A stretch of DNA of 64,000 nucleotides from Zychaea mexicana (GCF_025766255.1 NW_026516733.1:178940-242939), one strand, 5' to 3'; positions 9,901 through 21,137 are shown, numbered from the stretch's first letter. Notes: generated by a model from the sequence alone, not told the origin. Made by a program: numbers and translations.

Positions 9901-11983
9901 GAATTTAGTGGCAAGCTACTGTTTACGCATACTGAAAGGATTGGCTTATCTGCATCAAGAACGTGTCGTCCATTGTGATCTCAAGGCTGCAAATATCTTA
10001 ACTACCAAAAACGGAGATGTCAAATTATCTGATTTTGGCGTCTCGGTGAACCTAAAGTTAAAGGAGTCATTAACTGGATCTGTTGCTGGCACACCTAATT
10101 GGAGTACGTCTACTTTTTTAACTTTTAGTATTACTATTAGCTACCTTTTCTCTCCGCTTTTCTTTTTATGATTGGAGTAGCAATCGGCTTGGAGGAGGGA
10201 AATATGGTGTTCGGAGAAAAAGACAAAAAGTGATTGACTTTTATACGTGTTACAATTAATAGTGGCTCCGGAAGTGATAGAGTTGCAAGGCGCCTCAACC
10301 AAATCCGATATATGGTATGTTAAACGTGTAAGAAGAAACAAAGTTCTGGGATCAGGGAAGGGGGAAGAGTCTACCCTAACAAATCAATATATCCTTTTTT
10401 TAAGGTCACTCGGATGCACTGTGATTGAACTCTATACCGGAAAGCCGCCATACGCGGATTTGATCCCAATGACAACGCTGTTTAGAATTGTCGAGGACGA
10501 CTGTCCACCACTACCTGAAAATGGTCCTGATGTAAGTTTCTATGAATGTCTAGGCGACGTTAATTCTTGAGAGAAAGAGCTAGAAATGAAAAGGGAACTT
10601 CTTTCGCCGCCTTATGTTTAGATAACGCTCACGTATAGATGAACTCGTTTTTTTTAAAAACAGGATTTGAAGGATTTCCTACGACTATGCTTCCGCAAAG
10701 TGCCAAAGGAAAGACCCACAGCTGTCGAGTTGCTCGACCATCCATGGATTCTGCGCCACAATCACGATCATCAACCTTCCAACAACGAAGAGAGCAACTG
10801 TAATAATCTTACTGTTACTGAGGGGCCAGGACCTCATCGTCGACAGGCTGAACAGCAAGAAGCTGTTGAGAGTAGACCGCTATCTTCCTTGTATCCTCGG
10901 GACTTCCAATACAGCGCAGAAAATGTAGAGCATAGACGGACAGCAAGTGGTCACCAATTGTCACAACATCCACCGAGTATATTGGTGAATAAGCTGCAGG
11001 AGCGTCAAGAAAAAGGGCGGAAAAGTCCACCCATTGTCCGGGAGCATTGCTTCATAAAAGGATCTTTTCCAAAAGGTATATAAGAGAGAGAAGGGAGAGG
11101 GGTTAATAATAACGGAAATGAGCATAATGACTAAGTTCTCGAACGGATAGGTGCGATCCGATGTAAAGCATGTCAACTAGCTATTCGTCGCAATGCACTC
11201 GTTTGTGAAGGTATGTTATGAGATTAGTAGATAATTAAAACAGATAAGCACCGGAGTTTATGCGTAATCTCGTGCCACTTTTTTCTGTTGCGATACTGAT
11301 AACTAGTGTAATTCTTCATCTTCAATATAGATTGTGGATTTATCTGTCATGATAAATGTAAGCCGGTAGCAGGTTCGTGTCGATCCATTCTGACAGTAAG
11401 TAGCATCAGAATCTCTTTTTTTTCGTATAATAACAGATAATCAAATACAGCTTAAACTGGTGGGAATGTGTTGTATGATAAATAACCCGCTAACGGTAAG
11501 GTAATGGAACAACAGGACAATGCATCGATACGTTCGGGATCGGAATCCAGCTGTTCATCCTCTAATATTGCTCATGAACAACCTTCCAAAAGCCCACGAC
11601 CTACTTCCTCCATGTCTTCTCAATTACGCGAACGGACACGCAAATTATCCAAAGTCCTTGCGAGTCATCGACGGCCACACAGTACCCGATCGCATGACAC
11701 ATTAAGATTTATCCGAGAAGACGAAGTGCTACCTAATAACAACGGTAACAGCAATGATGGCAATGATGGCACTGCTAGTAGCAATAGTAGTACCATCAGT
11801 AGTAGTGGTGGTACAAAAGCCAACAAGAATGATCCAAAGAAAAGGATGACAGCGACAGAATTCGATCAAGGCACGATGATTCGAAACAGTACTTCAGCTA
11901 GTTATGCAGAATCCCCAAAATTGAAAGGAAGAAGAGTACCTAGGCGTTCATCGAGTCCTTCTGAAGATTGTGTTATCTCTTAA
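6971..11983 (+). CDS. Calponin-homology + Cdc7/Cdc15-type protein kinase + C1-like zinc finger
   Basis: Fourteen exons join in frame to 1167 residues: 6971-7119, 7392-7458, 7548-7586, 7703-7771, 7861-9366, 9437-9483, 9595-9682, 9749-10103, 10263-10314, 10405-10531, 10664-11075, 11151-11210, 11331-11395, 11516-11983. Residues about 14-120 form a CH domain ([42 protein letters not shown]). A 500-residue Q/N/S-rich linker follows. The kinase domain is at about 611-862 with [21 protein letters not shown] and HPWI. Its closest resemblance is to fission-yeast Cdc7, budding-yeast Cdc15 and Aspergillus SepH, which run the septation/mitotic-exit network. The catalytic loop reads HCDLKAAN, not HRDIKGAN. 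At about 961-1007 lies a short C1-like finger (H...CKAC...[12 protein letters not shown]...C). A Ser/Asn-rich tail ends the protein. The last acceptor (11515) was chosen because a CTAAC branch site lies about 20 bp upstream. The actin-binding plus lipid-binding-like modules suggest cortical or septal recruitment (inference). Confidence 0.85.
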
Positions 11984-12165
11984 AAAAAACACCCCACCTC
12001 CACAATCTTTTTTTGTACATTTTGTTCTTTTCTTCGTTCTTCTTTCTTTTCGCAAAGCAAATATTACAAAGCCCAAAGTCCGTACTAAGAAGCCAAAGAG
12101 CCGACTAATTGCATTAATACAAAAGGAAGTAACAATAATAAGGGAGTGTAGTAGTAGTAGAGCTT

Positions 12166-12202
12166 TTATAATTTGCTTTTGCTGGAAGACGGCCAAGTCT
12201 GT

Positions 12203-12234
<32 letters not shown>

Positions 12235-12584
12235 ACGGTGGTATCCATAATATATCGGGCTTTGTTTGGATGCGTCAAATGGTGGTTGACCGACTTGTGC
12301 AGGAGGTGGGACTTGTTGTGGTTGCTGTGCGGGTATCATGGCGTGTTGAGGAGAAGGAGGAACAGGAGGGAAATAACGATTAAAGGAATGGGGCGAAAAT
12401 GCTGGATGCATTATGGCTGGATCAACATTATTATAGCCTGGTCGAATTGGCCGATTGGCGAGTTTGGGATTCGTCTGTGAAAGATGAGGAAACATCCAAG
12501 ATTTATGCAAAAAAGAAAAGAATTGAAAGAGTTTGAGAAAAAGATACGATACACGCACTTATTACCAAATGCGTTTCGTTTCAT
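12166..12584 (-). CDS. Small Pro/Gln-rich protein of unknown function
   Basis: The favoured model has exon 1 at 12584-12566 (MKRNAF) and exon 2 at 12437-12166, giving 96 residues. Intron phases match (G split as g|gc), and only this downstream frame is open. The protein is rich in P, Q, Y and F, with FNRYFPPVPPSPQ and a run of 12 glutamines before the TWPSSSKSKL end. An alternative acceptor at 12475 would give a longer exon 2, but no upstream ATG joins to it in phase. No domain is recognised. It is convergent with the kinase gene. Confidence 0.42.
12199..12234 (-). repeat. CAG/CAA repeat encoding 12 glutamines
   Basis: An interrupted (CAG/CAA) tract of 36 bp lies inside the Pro/Gln-rich gene. 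The mixed codons suggest selection at protein level, or an old rather than a freshly expanded repeat. Confidence 0.85.
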
Positions 12585-12787
12585 TTGATGTTCTTACTCA
12601 GCGGAATTTTATTCATCAAGAAAAATTCCATTGAAGAGTATGCACGAAAAGAAACGAGAAACAAACGTTAGACAGCTACCATATCAGAGTTGTCAAAAAA
12701 GATACACAGATCCACAATATTAAGTTTTGTGTGTTCACTGCTGATTCATTCTTCGTCGTCAATTTATACATTACCAACCCTGCCATT

Positions 12788-12910
12788 ATGGGAGCCCAAG
12801 ATGTCGCGACTTTAATACAACAAAAGCATGCGTCTTGGGAATATATTGCGCGAATGATTGGCGACCGCCACACACCTTCAGCCTGCAAGGCACGATATCG
12901 TCAATACAAG
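12788..12910 (+). CDS. SANT/Myb-like exon, gene otherwise unresolved
   Basis: A 41-codon exon starts at an ATG and ends in AAG before a strong GTAAGT donor. It encodes a partial SANT/Myb-like helix-turn-helix (KHASWEYIARMIGD...ACKARYRQYK). I could not place a continuing exon with confidence. The following 800 bp carry short lysine-rich frames only. It may be a gene remnant, or the first exon of the broken element downstream, as Myb-like domains occur in transposon proteins (inference). Confidence 0.35.
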
Positions 12911-13782
12911 GTAAGTATTATATTGGAAAAACAGAAAGAGCTATTTCGGAATCGTGTATTATAACTTTATCATTGTATATTGAATTTTGCTGTCCACTAT
13001 ACTTATCGAGGTGCCAACAAGGGAGACCAGCTTCCCCCCACGTTCTGAATTTTTTTAAGCTAAGATCTTTCTCTCATCCGATTCTGACACACGGCGAGCA
13101 TTTTACTACAGAAGATTAAAAGATGACGCATTAAGGTGAGTTAATCAAAAGGATTTAAATTGAAAAAAGGAAGGCATGTTTATTTTGCAAGAGAAGAAAA
13201 AGAAGAGGAAATGGTGGAAAGAAAGTGCGGCAAGAGGGAAAGAAGTTCACCGTTTAACACTTCACGATTTTGTCCAACTCACACAGGATTGTTGCAGCAA
13301 ATTAGGGTCCAACACTGATTTCGAGCGTGTATATTACGTAGAAGTCCTGGAGAAATGGTTATTTTTCTTTAAAAGTAATGACGATTTTTAGGAAAGAAAC
13401 GTTTCGCTTTTTTATGTCTGATTCGTCGCGCATGCTTGGTCTTCACTTATAAATTAACTTGGCCGATTTTGACACAGATGACACCACAAGCAAGCTTAAA
13501 AGCTTTGGCTTCTGAGAATGTGGGGTAAGCTGGTCTCCCTTGCTGGCACCTCCATAAGTATATTGGGACTCCACTACCACTTGCCAGTCACCGCATTGGA
13601 TTGATGCCGGTCGACCTTGAGGCCTTGTATTACACCTACGCGAAGTGGACGAGCGAGATCCTGCACTAGTGTCAGACAACATTGTGGTAATGATATGCTT
13701 TTTTACTCTCCCTGTGTTTCCATTTGTTAAAAGTTGTTATTTGTTTATTTATTGGCTTGTTTCCATCGATGTAACATCTAGG

Positions 13783-15990
13783 ACCAAACAACGTTCCTGG
13801 TCGTGGGCGTTGCTTGGCATATAATGTTTTCAGACAGCAAGATCCTGAGCTGCTTGAAGGCTTCTGGGAGTCGTTATTCAATATCGGTCACGTAGAGCCG
13901 CGACGTTGCCGATACGCAGTCGAAGGTAGATTCCGTATACATTTTAAATAATCACAAAGTGGTATCTTTGATAGTTATATACAAACTCATTATCTCATAT
14001 ATATTCATATAATATGGTGTGCCCAGGTCAAGGTGTTATTCCACCAGAAGACCGCGAGCTCAAACTCTTCAATCAAACTTTTTAAACGGATGGTGTCGCT
14101 ACAGTATCGTGTTCCATTTTCGCAGGCCTGTGACAACGCGGCGTGGAGGTTGGTAGTACCCTCATAGCATGCACTATTAAAATTATGTATTTAGTCATGG
14201 CGACGTCTCATAAATCTGATGTTTCTAGAGTATATGCCTTCCAGCTCCAAACAAGTTAAACGCTTTCCTCGTGAAATTGACGTCACACAGTGGAGAAGAG
14301 GAAAGTATCATCTTTCCAAAGAGCCAGATGGTCTTGCTGCAGAGCGGCTTCACAATTCTCAAACAGTGTTCATAGACCCAGGTATACATCTAATCGGTTA
14401 AATTTTATTTTCAAAATATGTAACGTTATCTAAATAGATATTTTGTATGGATTATTTTAGGCATCCGGTCTCTGGTCACTGCTGTAGACACTCTTGAACC
14501 GCTCGACACACCTGAAGCAAGAACGGAGCACGTATATCAGCTAAATAACAAAACATACCAGTAAGTACTGCGTGCAGTATATTTACTTTTAGCGTGTATG
14601 AGCGTGCGTCCGCGCTTTGTGCATCTGATGCTAACATGCTTCATATTGTACTTAACCCTCTTTTAGGTTTCAATCCATGTTCAAGTGGGCGCTCCAGAAG
14701 GAGAACAAAAATCGAGCACGCTATGCTCATGTCGAACGACAGGCTCATCCGGATCAGGATATCCTGGAGATACAAGAGGTGTATGATATGATGAGAGAAC
14801 ATCCGGCCTCAATGCCTTCCTCGGAAGGTTTCCAAAACTATATCAGAATGTTGAGTGGCGTGCACAGACAGTAAGTTACCCAGCCATGTCGATATATACT
14901 GGAACACCGTGATCATCATTTTGGTATGAGTATTCACTCTAATTTTTTTTAAAAAAAAAATAGCGTCCATGAACAATTTAACAAACATTTCTTTCATCGG
15001 GAAACGTTACTCACTCTTTTTTCTGCGCGCAAAAGTGCATTGAAAAATCTTGCCAACAGATTGATAGGGTTGGATCACCGTGACGACGTAAGTGTCTTTC
15101 TGTATTATCCCTTTTTAATTCTTCAATGAGTACTTTCTTGAAAAGTCGCAAAAGCTAATATGGTTGCTTCAAGGTACCTCTCCCCTTCTTCTATAAGGCC
15201 TCCAAAAACGAACGCAAAGCTCACCGCCGCCAGTTTCGCCGACCGCGCCGCGCACATGCAGGATTCAGAGTGGAAGACAATTGTATTGTAGCATATGGTG
15301 ATGGAAGGTTTAAGCCCTCCTACAGTCAATCCCCGTCAACGTCAACCCCGATAACGTCAACCCCGATTGCGTCAACCGATCCACTGGTACCCTTTGAAAT
15401 CTAGCAATTAAAAATTTTGCCTATTCTCTACCCTCGTGGTCGTCAACTCTCGATATGGTCAACACTTTTGCTGGTACCCTGAGCGTTGACGTTAACGGGG
15501 GTCGGCTGTACAAAGGATTTGAACCTATCCCTGTTGAGGTAAAAAGAAAAATTATCTGGCAGACGTGGTGGAACGTTATTCAGTGATGAACGGAGCGAGT
15601 GTCTTGCTGTGAACTGACGCTTATATTAAAAACTACTTTGTAGGCATTCCGGGCGGTTCTACCAAGACGTGTACTGGTCATGCCCATCTATGAGTATCGA
15701 ACCAGTACTGTGTAGTGCTTGCGATGCGAACGCGCGTCAATTTCGAGACCGTCCAGGAAGTGTTCAAGTGTGCCGCGAGCACACAAAGCGGAAAATTCCC
15801 CGGATCCGCGAACGTGCTGAAGACGGTGGGTGCAGGAACAATGCCCGACGGCAGCTCTGGTGTGTGGATGACGACGATTATAACCTTTGGCCAACCTCGA
15901 CTTGCAACAACCTTCACAACACACGTTCACAATATAGGCTCTGTTCCTTTCTATCATGTATACAAAAAGTCTTTGAAACAGTGAGAGAGT
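13783..15990 (+). pseudogene. TnpB/Fanzor-like (OrfB) RuvC nuclease gene, inactivated
   Basis: Recognisable exons are 13783-13925, 14027 onward, about 14228-14381, 14461-14560, 14667-14870, 14964-15087, 15174-15538 (interrupted) and 15644 onward. Motifs typical of eukaryotic TnpB relatives (Fanzor) appear in order: a TDGVA segment, the first RuvC aspartate in FIDPGIRSLVTAVDT, a helical region, CIVAYGDGRFKPSY, EYRTSTV, a CSAC zinc-ribbon half, and a degraded Asp-containing end near 15870. Fanzors are RNA-guided DNA nucleases carried by transposons. This copy is dead: TAA replaces a sense codon at 14083-14085, a MITE sits in the frame at 15323-15508, and a frame break lies between EYRTSTV and CSAC near 15710, consistent with loss of 2 bp in a GT run. 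The 5' end is not resolved. Confidence 0.68.
15323..15508. mobile_element. 186-bp MITE, Tc1/mariner/pogo-like, with TA target duplication
   Basis: The element runs from CAG to CTG and is flanked by TA at 15321-15322 and 15509-15510. Its ends are imperfect inverted repeats of about 24 bp (left CAGTCAATCCCCGTCAACGT, right read inward CAGCCGACCCCCGTTAACGT). The subterminal region carries three direct 15-bp units of the form CCCCGAT-ANCGTCAA and further GTCAAC motifs. CTGGTACCCT occurs once towards each end. It has no coding capacity, so it would have been mobilised by a transposase elsewhere. It lies inside an exon of the Fanzor-like relic. Confidence 0.8.
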
Positions 15991-16000
15991 TTCAATAGCT

Positions 16001-16625
16001 AACATCATGGTAATAATATACCAAAGCTTATTTTCAGCTGGTTTTCTATTATCCGTATATCCATTGAAGTTCTGCGATCATTGTCCTGTAGCTACTGTAA
16101 ACAGCTAGTATTTTGATATTTTATTACATCAGTGTCTTAATAATGCATACGACTTACGCATAAGCTCACATTATGTATCTAGATGTGGAACCGTCATAAT
16201 AATGCTGCGCGAAACATTGGTCGCATCTTTATTTATACGTAGAAACTGGTAATTTGAGATCACGACCGCCGCCGATGCGTCGTCCCGCCGGAGAAGATGT
16301 GTTAGATGATGCCCACGACGACGAGTTTGAAGATGAGGAGGAGTAGGGAAACGAAGAAGAAGAGCAGGAAGAGCAGGCCTTGGCGCCTGTCATGGAGTGA
16401 GTGGAGGGCCACTCCAACGAGATACAAATTGGGGGGGAGGTAAATATCTTATTCCATACTCGTTTCTTTACTTTTATAGTAGCTGTCTAACTTCTGTTTC
16501 TCGTCTCTTTTCATGCATACTCTTCAATACACTTCTTTCCTTCTTTCTGTTGGGATTTTTCTTAATGAACAAAAGACCCCAGCGGAGTTGTGTTTTTCCG
16601 GATCAAGTGCACATGATCTGAGCGC
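16001..16625. other. No gene resolved; acidic coding-like fragment
   Basis: Around 16240-16430 the plus strand has a short coding-like stretch (LRSRPPPMRRPAGEDV, then acidic runs, then VMEWRATPTRYK after a shift). It contains a stop and is probably a transposon fragment. Nothing else is supported. Confidence 0.3.
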
Positions 16626-17776
16626 AGCACTTATTGCGGCACTTTAAATTTTAATGCATCGCGTTATCAGAATTTGTCAGCTTACTTCTGTTTTATTTTT
16701 CTTACATGTCTTTAATTTTACTGCTCTAATTGAAGTAACATATCTATGATAGACATCGGAAAATCCATAATCTCATCAACCAATCGGGAAGTAACAACGG
16801 CTTCACAATGTATAATGCTGTAGCAAACTGCCGTAAACAGGATATTTTTGATACGTGTCCAGCGAAAAAAGGGGTGCTGGTGCTGTAGCAGGAAAAGAAA
16901 GAGAGCTCGGAATCCAGAGCTGACAGGTTGGAGCATTGCAAGGGAGTAAAACAAAAATAGTGGTGGTCGTACACCATGATGCTGTTCAGCCGCAAGAGTC
17001 CACGATGCACTCGAAGACGTTGATGCAACTACTAATGCGATCACGTAGACCAAGATTTTGAGAGGAGGAACAAGAGGCACAAGAAGCATCTCGAATACTA
17101 TGTATATAATAAAATCAATCATTTAAACATTTTAATTTACGTACGATGATACCTAGCACTGTAACAATGGCAAAGGATGCACCGAAAGCAAAGTGCTTTA
17201 TTCTTACTTGTATCCACGAAAGCATCTTGCTTTTTCGTGTAACCAATCGTGACATCAAACAGGGCCTGTTGTAGCACAGCTGCATTTGTCCAAAACACGA
17301 TCATGATGGCGAGCCAGGTCAACGCTGTTTTGAGTTGGAACAGCTCGGTGTCGTATGGGACTGGTAATCGACGGCCGCATAAGGATTTGAGAAGAATGTA
17401 CATCCTAAGACCGTCGTGGAAAAAAGAAGCAAGTACTGGTGGAAGCCAAATACAATAATTGTAAGATGACAGAGGGTTGTTGCACTTTGGGTATAATAGC
17501 ATGGCCGCATATGCTATGAGTCGCAATGGCGCCAGTACCATACTAAGCATATCAAGGATGTTGTGATGCGGAAAGTAAACAATGCAAAGGAATATAACAA
17601 AAGGCGGTGCCAAATACATGTTTTTCTGTTTGTTTAGATGTTGCAATGCCTAAGTGAAAAAATAAGGGAAAGGAAGAAGAATTTGGTAGTTTGGCAAGCT
17701 GATTCGCGGTAGAATATTATTAGAGTGCAGTCGTGTAACCCGATTACAAGTTTGCTCAGCATGTTCTACGTTTGCC
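16626..17776. repeat. Direct duplication, copy A (about 1.15 kb)
   Basis: Closely similar to 21138-22315 in the same orientation, with scattered substitutions and small indels. The two copies flank the LINE remnant. Copy A carries exons 2 and 3 of a minus-strand membrane-protein gene, their intron, and about 125 bp of intron 1. Confidence 0.9.
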
Positions 17777-18083
17777 GAAAAAACCCGCTATGAGTCAGAA
17801 ATGCAAATCGTAACGTCCTCACCGTTCAGCGACGCGACATACTAACTTGATCGTCTACATACACCAACCAAGAACAACACCGACGGTGCATGCCTTCGCA
17901 AACCACACACAGCGGGTCTAAAAACCAGCCGAAGCCAATTTTCTCCTTTGCATAGGCTGCTTGTAGTGATGAGGCCAACATCGCTATGACAGATTTCTTC
18001 TCGTCAGCCAACAACAGTTTCTTCGTTGTAACTACTGCCGTCACCACTAGTTGAAATATTCTCAATGTAGTCATCGCTTGCAT
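16718..18083 (-). CDS. Multi-pass membrane protein of unknown function (complete copy)
   Basis: Three exons (18083-17847, 17649-17166, 17097-16718) join in frame to 366 residues. Intron 1 (phase 0) and intron 2 (phase 1) both keep usable splice sites. The protein is very hydrophobic with about six or seven possible membrane spans, for example MYLAPPFVIFLCIVYF, LRLIAYAAMLLY, LTWLAIMIVFW and ILVYVIALVVA. It resembles a polytopic receptor or transporter-like protein, but I do not recognise a family. The second and third exons exist again 4.5 kb to the right. Exon lengths of 484 nt are identical in both copies, suggesting coding constraint. Confidence 0.5.
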
Positions 18084-18109
18084 TCACGACCCTAATCCAA
18101 AGGTGTTGA

Positions 18110-20975
18110 CTTGCACTATAAAAACAAATGGGTTTTTGTCGAGATCATCCCAGCCAACGACAACCAACGCACTCAACTACTTAGCGATGGAACTCCAGTC
18201 AATGATACGACCATCAACAGTACGCCAACCTTTAAAAAAGGCTATCCTTTGAAGGCAATCGATCTCTACAACCTTTCCCATGCGTCGGATCCCTCCATCA
18301 GCACCTCTAATCAATCTCTGCTTCGTCCTTTTGGCACAATTTGAGTATCAGCCTCTCTCTTACAGCCATACAGGTACTGTTCGAGGGGCAAGGCGTCGCG
18401 TACCTGGATCTTGCCCATTCAATAATCACTGTCTCATGCTCCCCGTTTACCATCATTGGAAACTGACTAACTGCTCCTTGACTTTTCTCTCGACGAACTT
18501 CGTTATGGGTTCAGTCGCGTGTTCAGCTCGAGCAGCCCTGGCCCTTATAGTTTACCGTATCCTGTTTCATGTCTTCTTCTTCGCCACCAAGCCGCAGCAG
18601 CTATTGCTCTTTAAGTCTACAACGATGCCTTGCACCACGGTATATCCCCGCCTTCGTGGACCCAAACCTGCCTATGCCTTTTGCCTAAAAGTAGCGATTT
18701 ATCATCTCTCAAGAACTGGCGCCCGATTTCTCTAATCAATGCTGACGCCAAGGTCTTTACCACATTGGTCAATGCTCGGCTCTGGACCTGCGTTCCTCCT
18801 CTCATCACTGGTCACCAGACTAGCTTTCAACCCAACAAATTTATTGCTGATAACGGCTTCATGGCTCGCTTGATTATGGCGTATGCACGCGACCATCGAA
18901 TCCCAGGAGTTGGCTTGTTGCTCAACCAAGAAAAGGCTCACGATCGCATCCATCCGTCAGATCTACGTTAGGTTTTATTACACGCTAATTCACCGTGGTT
19001 ACTTGTTCTTTCCACTCGTTCTCTTTTCTTTAGCACTGAAATCTCGGTTATATTGTTAATGGTTATTTGAGTCAGCCCATCTCCCAAGGCCATGGCCTTC
19101 GCCAGGGTAACCCGATCTCTCCCCTTCTCTTCAATTTGGCTTTTGAACCATTGTTGCATTCCATTTTGGATGATTCTCATTTGTCTGGCTTCCGTTTTGG
19201 TTCGCCTAGTGCTCCATTGGCCTATACTTCTCCGGCTCCGGTGAAATTGTTAGCGGATTCCGTTGATGTGCTCGTCTTCCTGTCATCACTATCATATCAG
19301 AAATATACGTTCTCCAAGTTCACCTATCGAGACACTCGCAAGCATCTAACGCCCGAGTCAAGCATCACAAGGCTCAAGCTATTCTTTATCTGGTCAGCCT
19401 CTTCCGAAACGGCAAAGCGCACTCTCAGCGGTTCAGGTCGTAGCTTGGCACGAACGGTATTCCACCAATGCTGTCAAGTACCTATGTTATTCTTTGAATT
19501 CTGCAATAAATCAGTTAGACCGTTTCCTTGACAATTTCCCCCACAAAGTCATCGATGATGTCTCGCTGCATCAGCAACTAAACCTTTCCGTCCTGGGACA
19601 AGTGACAGCTCTAAATACTTTGTTGTTATCTAAAGTATGGCCTGTGTTAAGAGCCGTGCCTACCACTAAAAAGTCTCTTTCTTCTCTTAAAACCATTAGT
19701 GTATCGTCCATAATGCATCATATTGTTCTCTTGTACGCTATGACTATTTGACCCTCCCCAAATCTCTGGATGGTCTTGGTTTGCTAGACCCGGGTAAATA
19801 ACAGCAAGCTCTACGGTTACGATGGCTTTCGGGATTTTGGAACACTTCTCCTACCCTTTCTTCCTAATTATACTCAACTGTTTCGTATGTTTCTTGTTCC
19901 TTATCCGGATTTACTGACCCTTTATTCCCCATTATATTCCCTGAATGTCGTTCTTCTGCCTTGAAGACAAGTTGGGTGCTTTCAAATCAGGGTTCTTCGC
20001 CATTGATTCCATTGATCTTGCTTCTACTTCTTCTATTCGTACTTGTCTCTTTCTACCACTTATTTTCGCATATTAAGACACTTCTCCTTTGTCTTTTACA
20101 CCAATGTCACCTCTTCTCCCTCTTTCGGTATCTGATGCTCTCATCTTTGATCCAACCCTGGAATTATCTTCGCCGCTGTGTTACTTCAGTAATGACTATG
20201 GCGCACAATTTAATTTCGCACTTTTTCCTGGCGCTCGATTCTGGCGTTGCTCTGATCACTTTGTTTCTGGCTCTCCTCCTAGCTCCTGAACCAGACCGCA
20301 AACCTTGAGATCGGCCATGTCGACCTTTCGCCTTTTGCTGAACGCTACTGGTTGTATGGTCATGGTATGGTCCAGTGCACCACCAAAGATTTTCGTCGTC
20401 ATCATCAAGACATTGCCGTCACACGCCTCCCATCTAATTTCCCTCGGCTTCGTCGCGTTTTATGGCGCCTCTTTTGGACAGCGCCCATCCAGCCGCACGC
20501 CCAGACAATCTGGCGGCGCGCCATTCTCAACCGTTTGTCATGTCGTAGTGAGCTTGATCGTCGCATGTCCGACCGGTTCCCCTCCTCACAGTGTCCACTT
20601 TGCGCGGCTACTGCTGATGATCGCTACCACTTCCTGGTTTCCTGCCCGCGCAAATGGATTGCTTGGGACATGGTATGCACTCGTCTTGGTTTGGACTGTC
20701 CATTGCCCGACACCATCATTTCAGCACTTTTCGGGTTGCAACTCCCAGGATGGTCTCTCCGCGTTCGCCTCAGCACAACTCAAGTCTTTTCCTCTATCCT
20801 CATGTCCATCTAGCGTTGGCGCTATATATTCGATTATGTTCCTTTCATCAATGAATCACTAGCCGATTTTGCCGAGACTGTCATCATCAGGATTACCAAA
20901 GAGGCTTTGTCCCATATACTACCAACACTTTCAGACCCCCTTTATACCACTTCCATTTTCTTCTCTTAGTAGATA
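18110..20975 (+). mobile_element. Degenerate non-LTR retrotransposon (LINE) remnant
   Basis: Reverse-transcriptase blocks are visible across shifting frames. They are SSSPGP near 18530, KNWRPISLINADAKVFT at about 18690-18765, QTSFQPNKFIADN, LLLNQEKAHDRIHP near 18920, QGHGLRQGNPISPLLFNLAFEP near 19085, and PVKLLADSVDVLVFLSS near 19240. The C-terminal zinc-knuckle-like region of LINE ORF2 follows (APIQPHAQTIWRRAILNR...CPLCAATADDRYHFLVSCP) near 20490-20650. The catalytic YADD is replaced by ADSVD, and the first-Asp motif reads NQEKAHD. Several frameshifts and stops confirm it is dead. No endonuclease domain was recognised, so it is probably truncated at the 5' end. Confidence 0.82.
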
Positions 20976-21137
20976 CTTCCCTCTCTTCATTTGATCATAT
21001 TGTTTTCTTTCTTTTCTTTCTTGTCTCGCCTTCATAATCCCTTTTCTGCTCATTTCCTGATTCCTAGCTGTCATCTTGCTGTTGCCGTTCAAGCCTTTCG
21101 AGAACCGCCGTCAATCTCATCGATCATCGGTTGCCGG

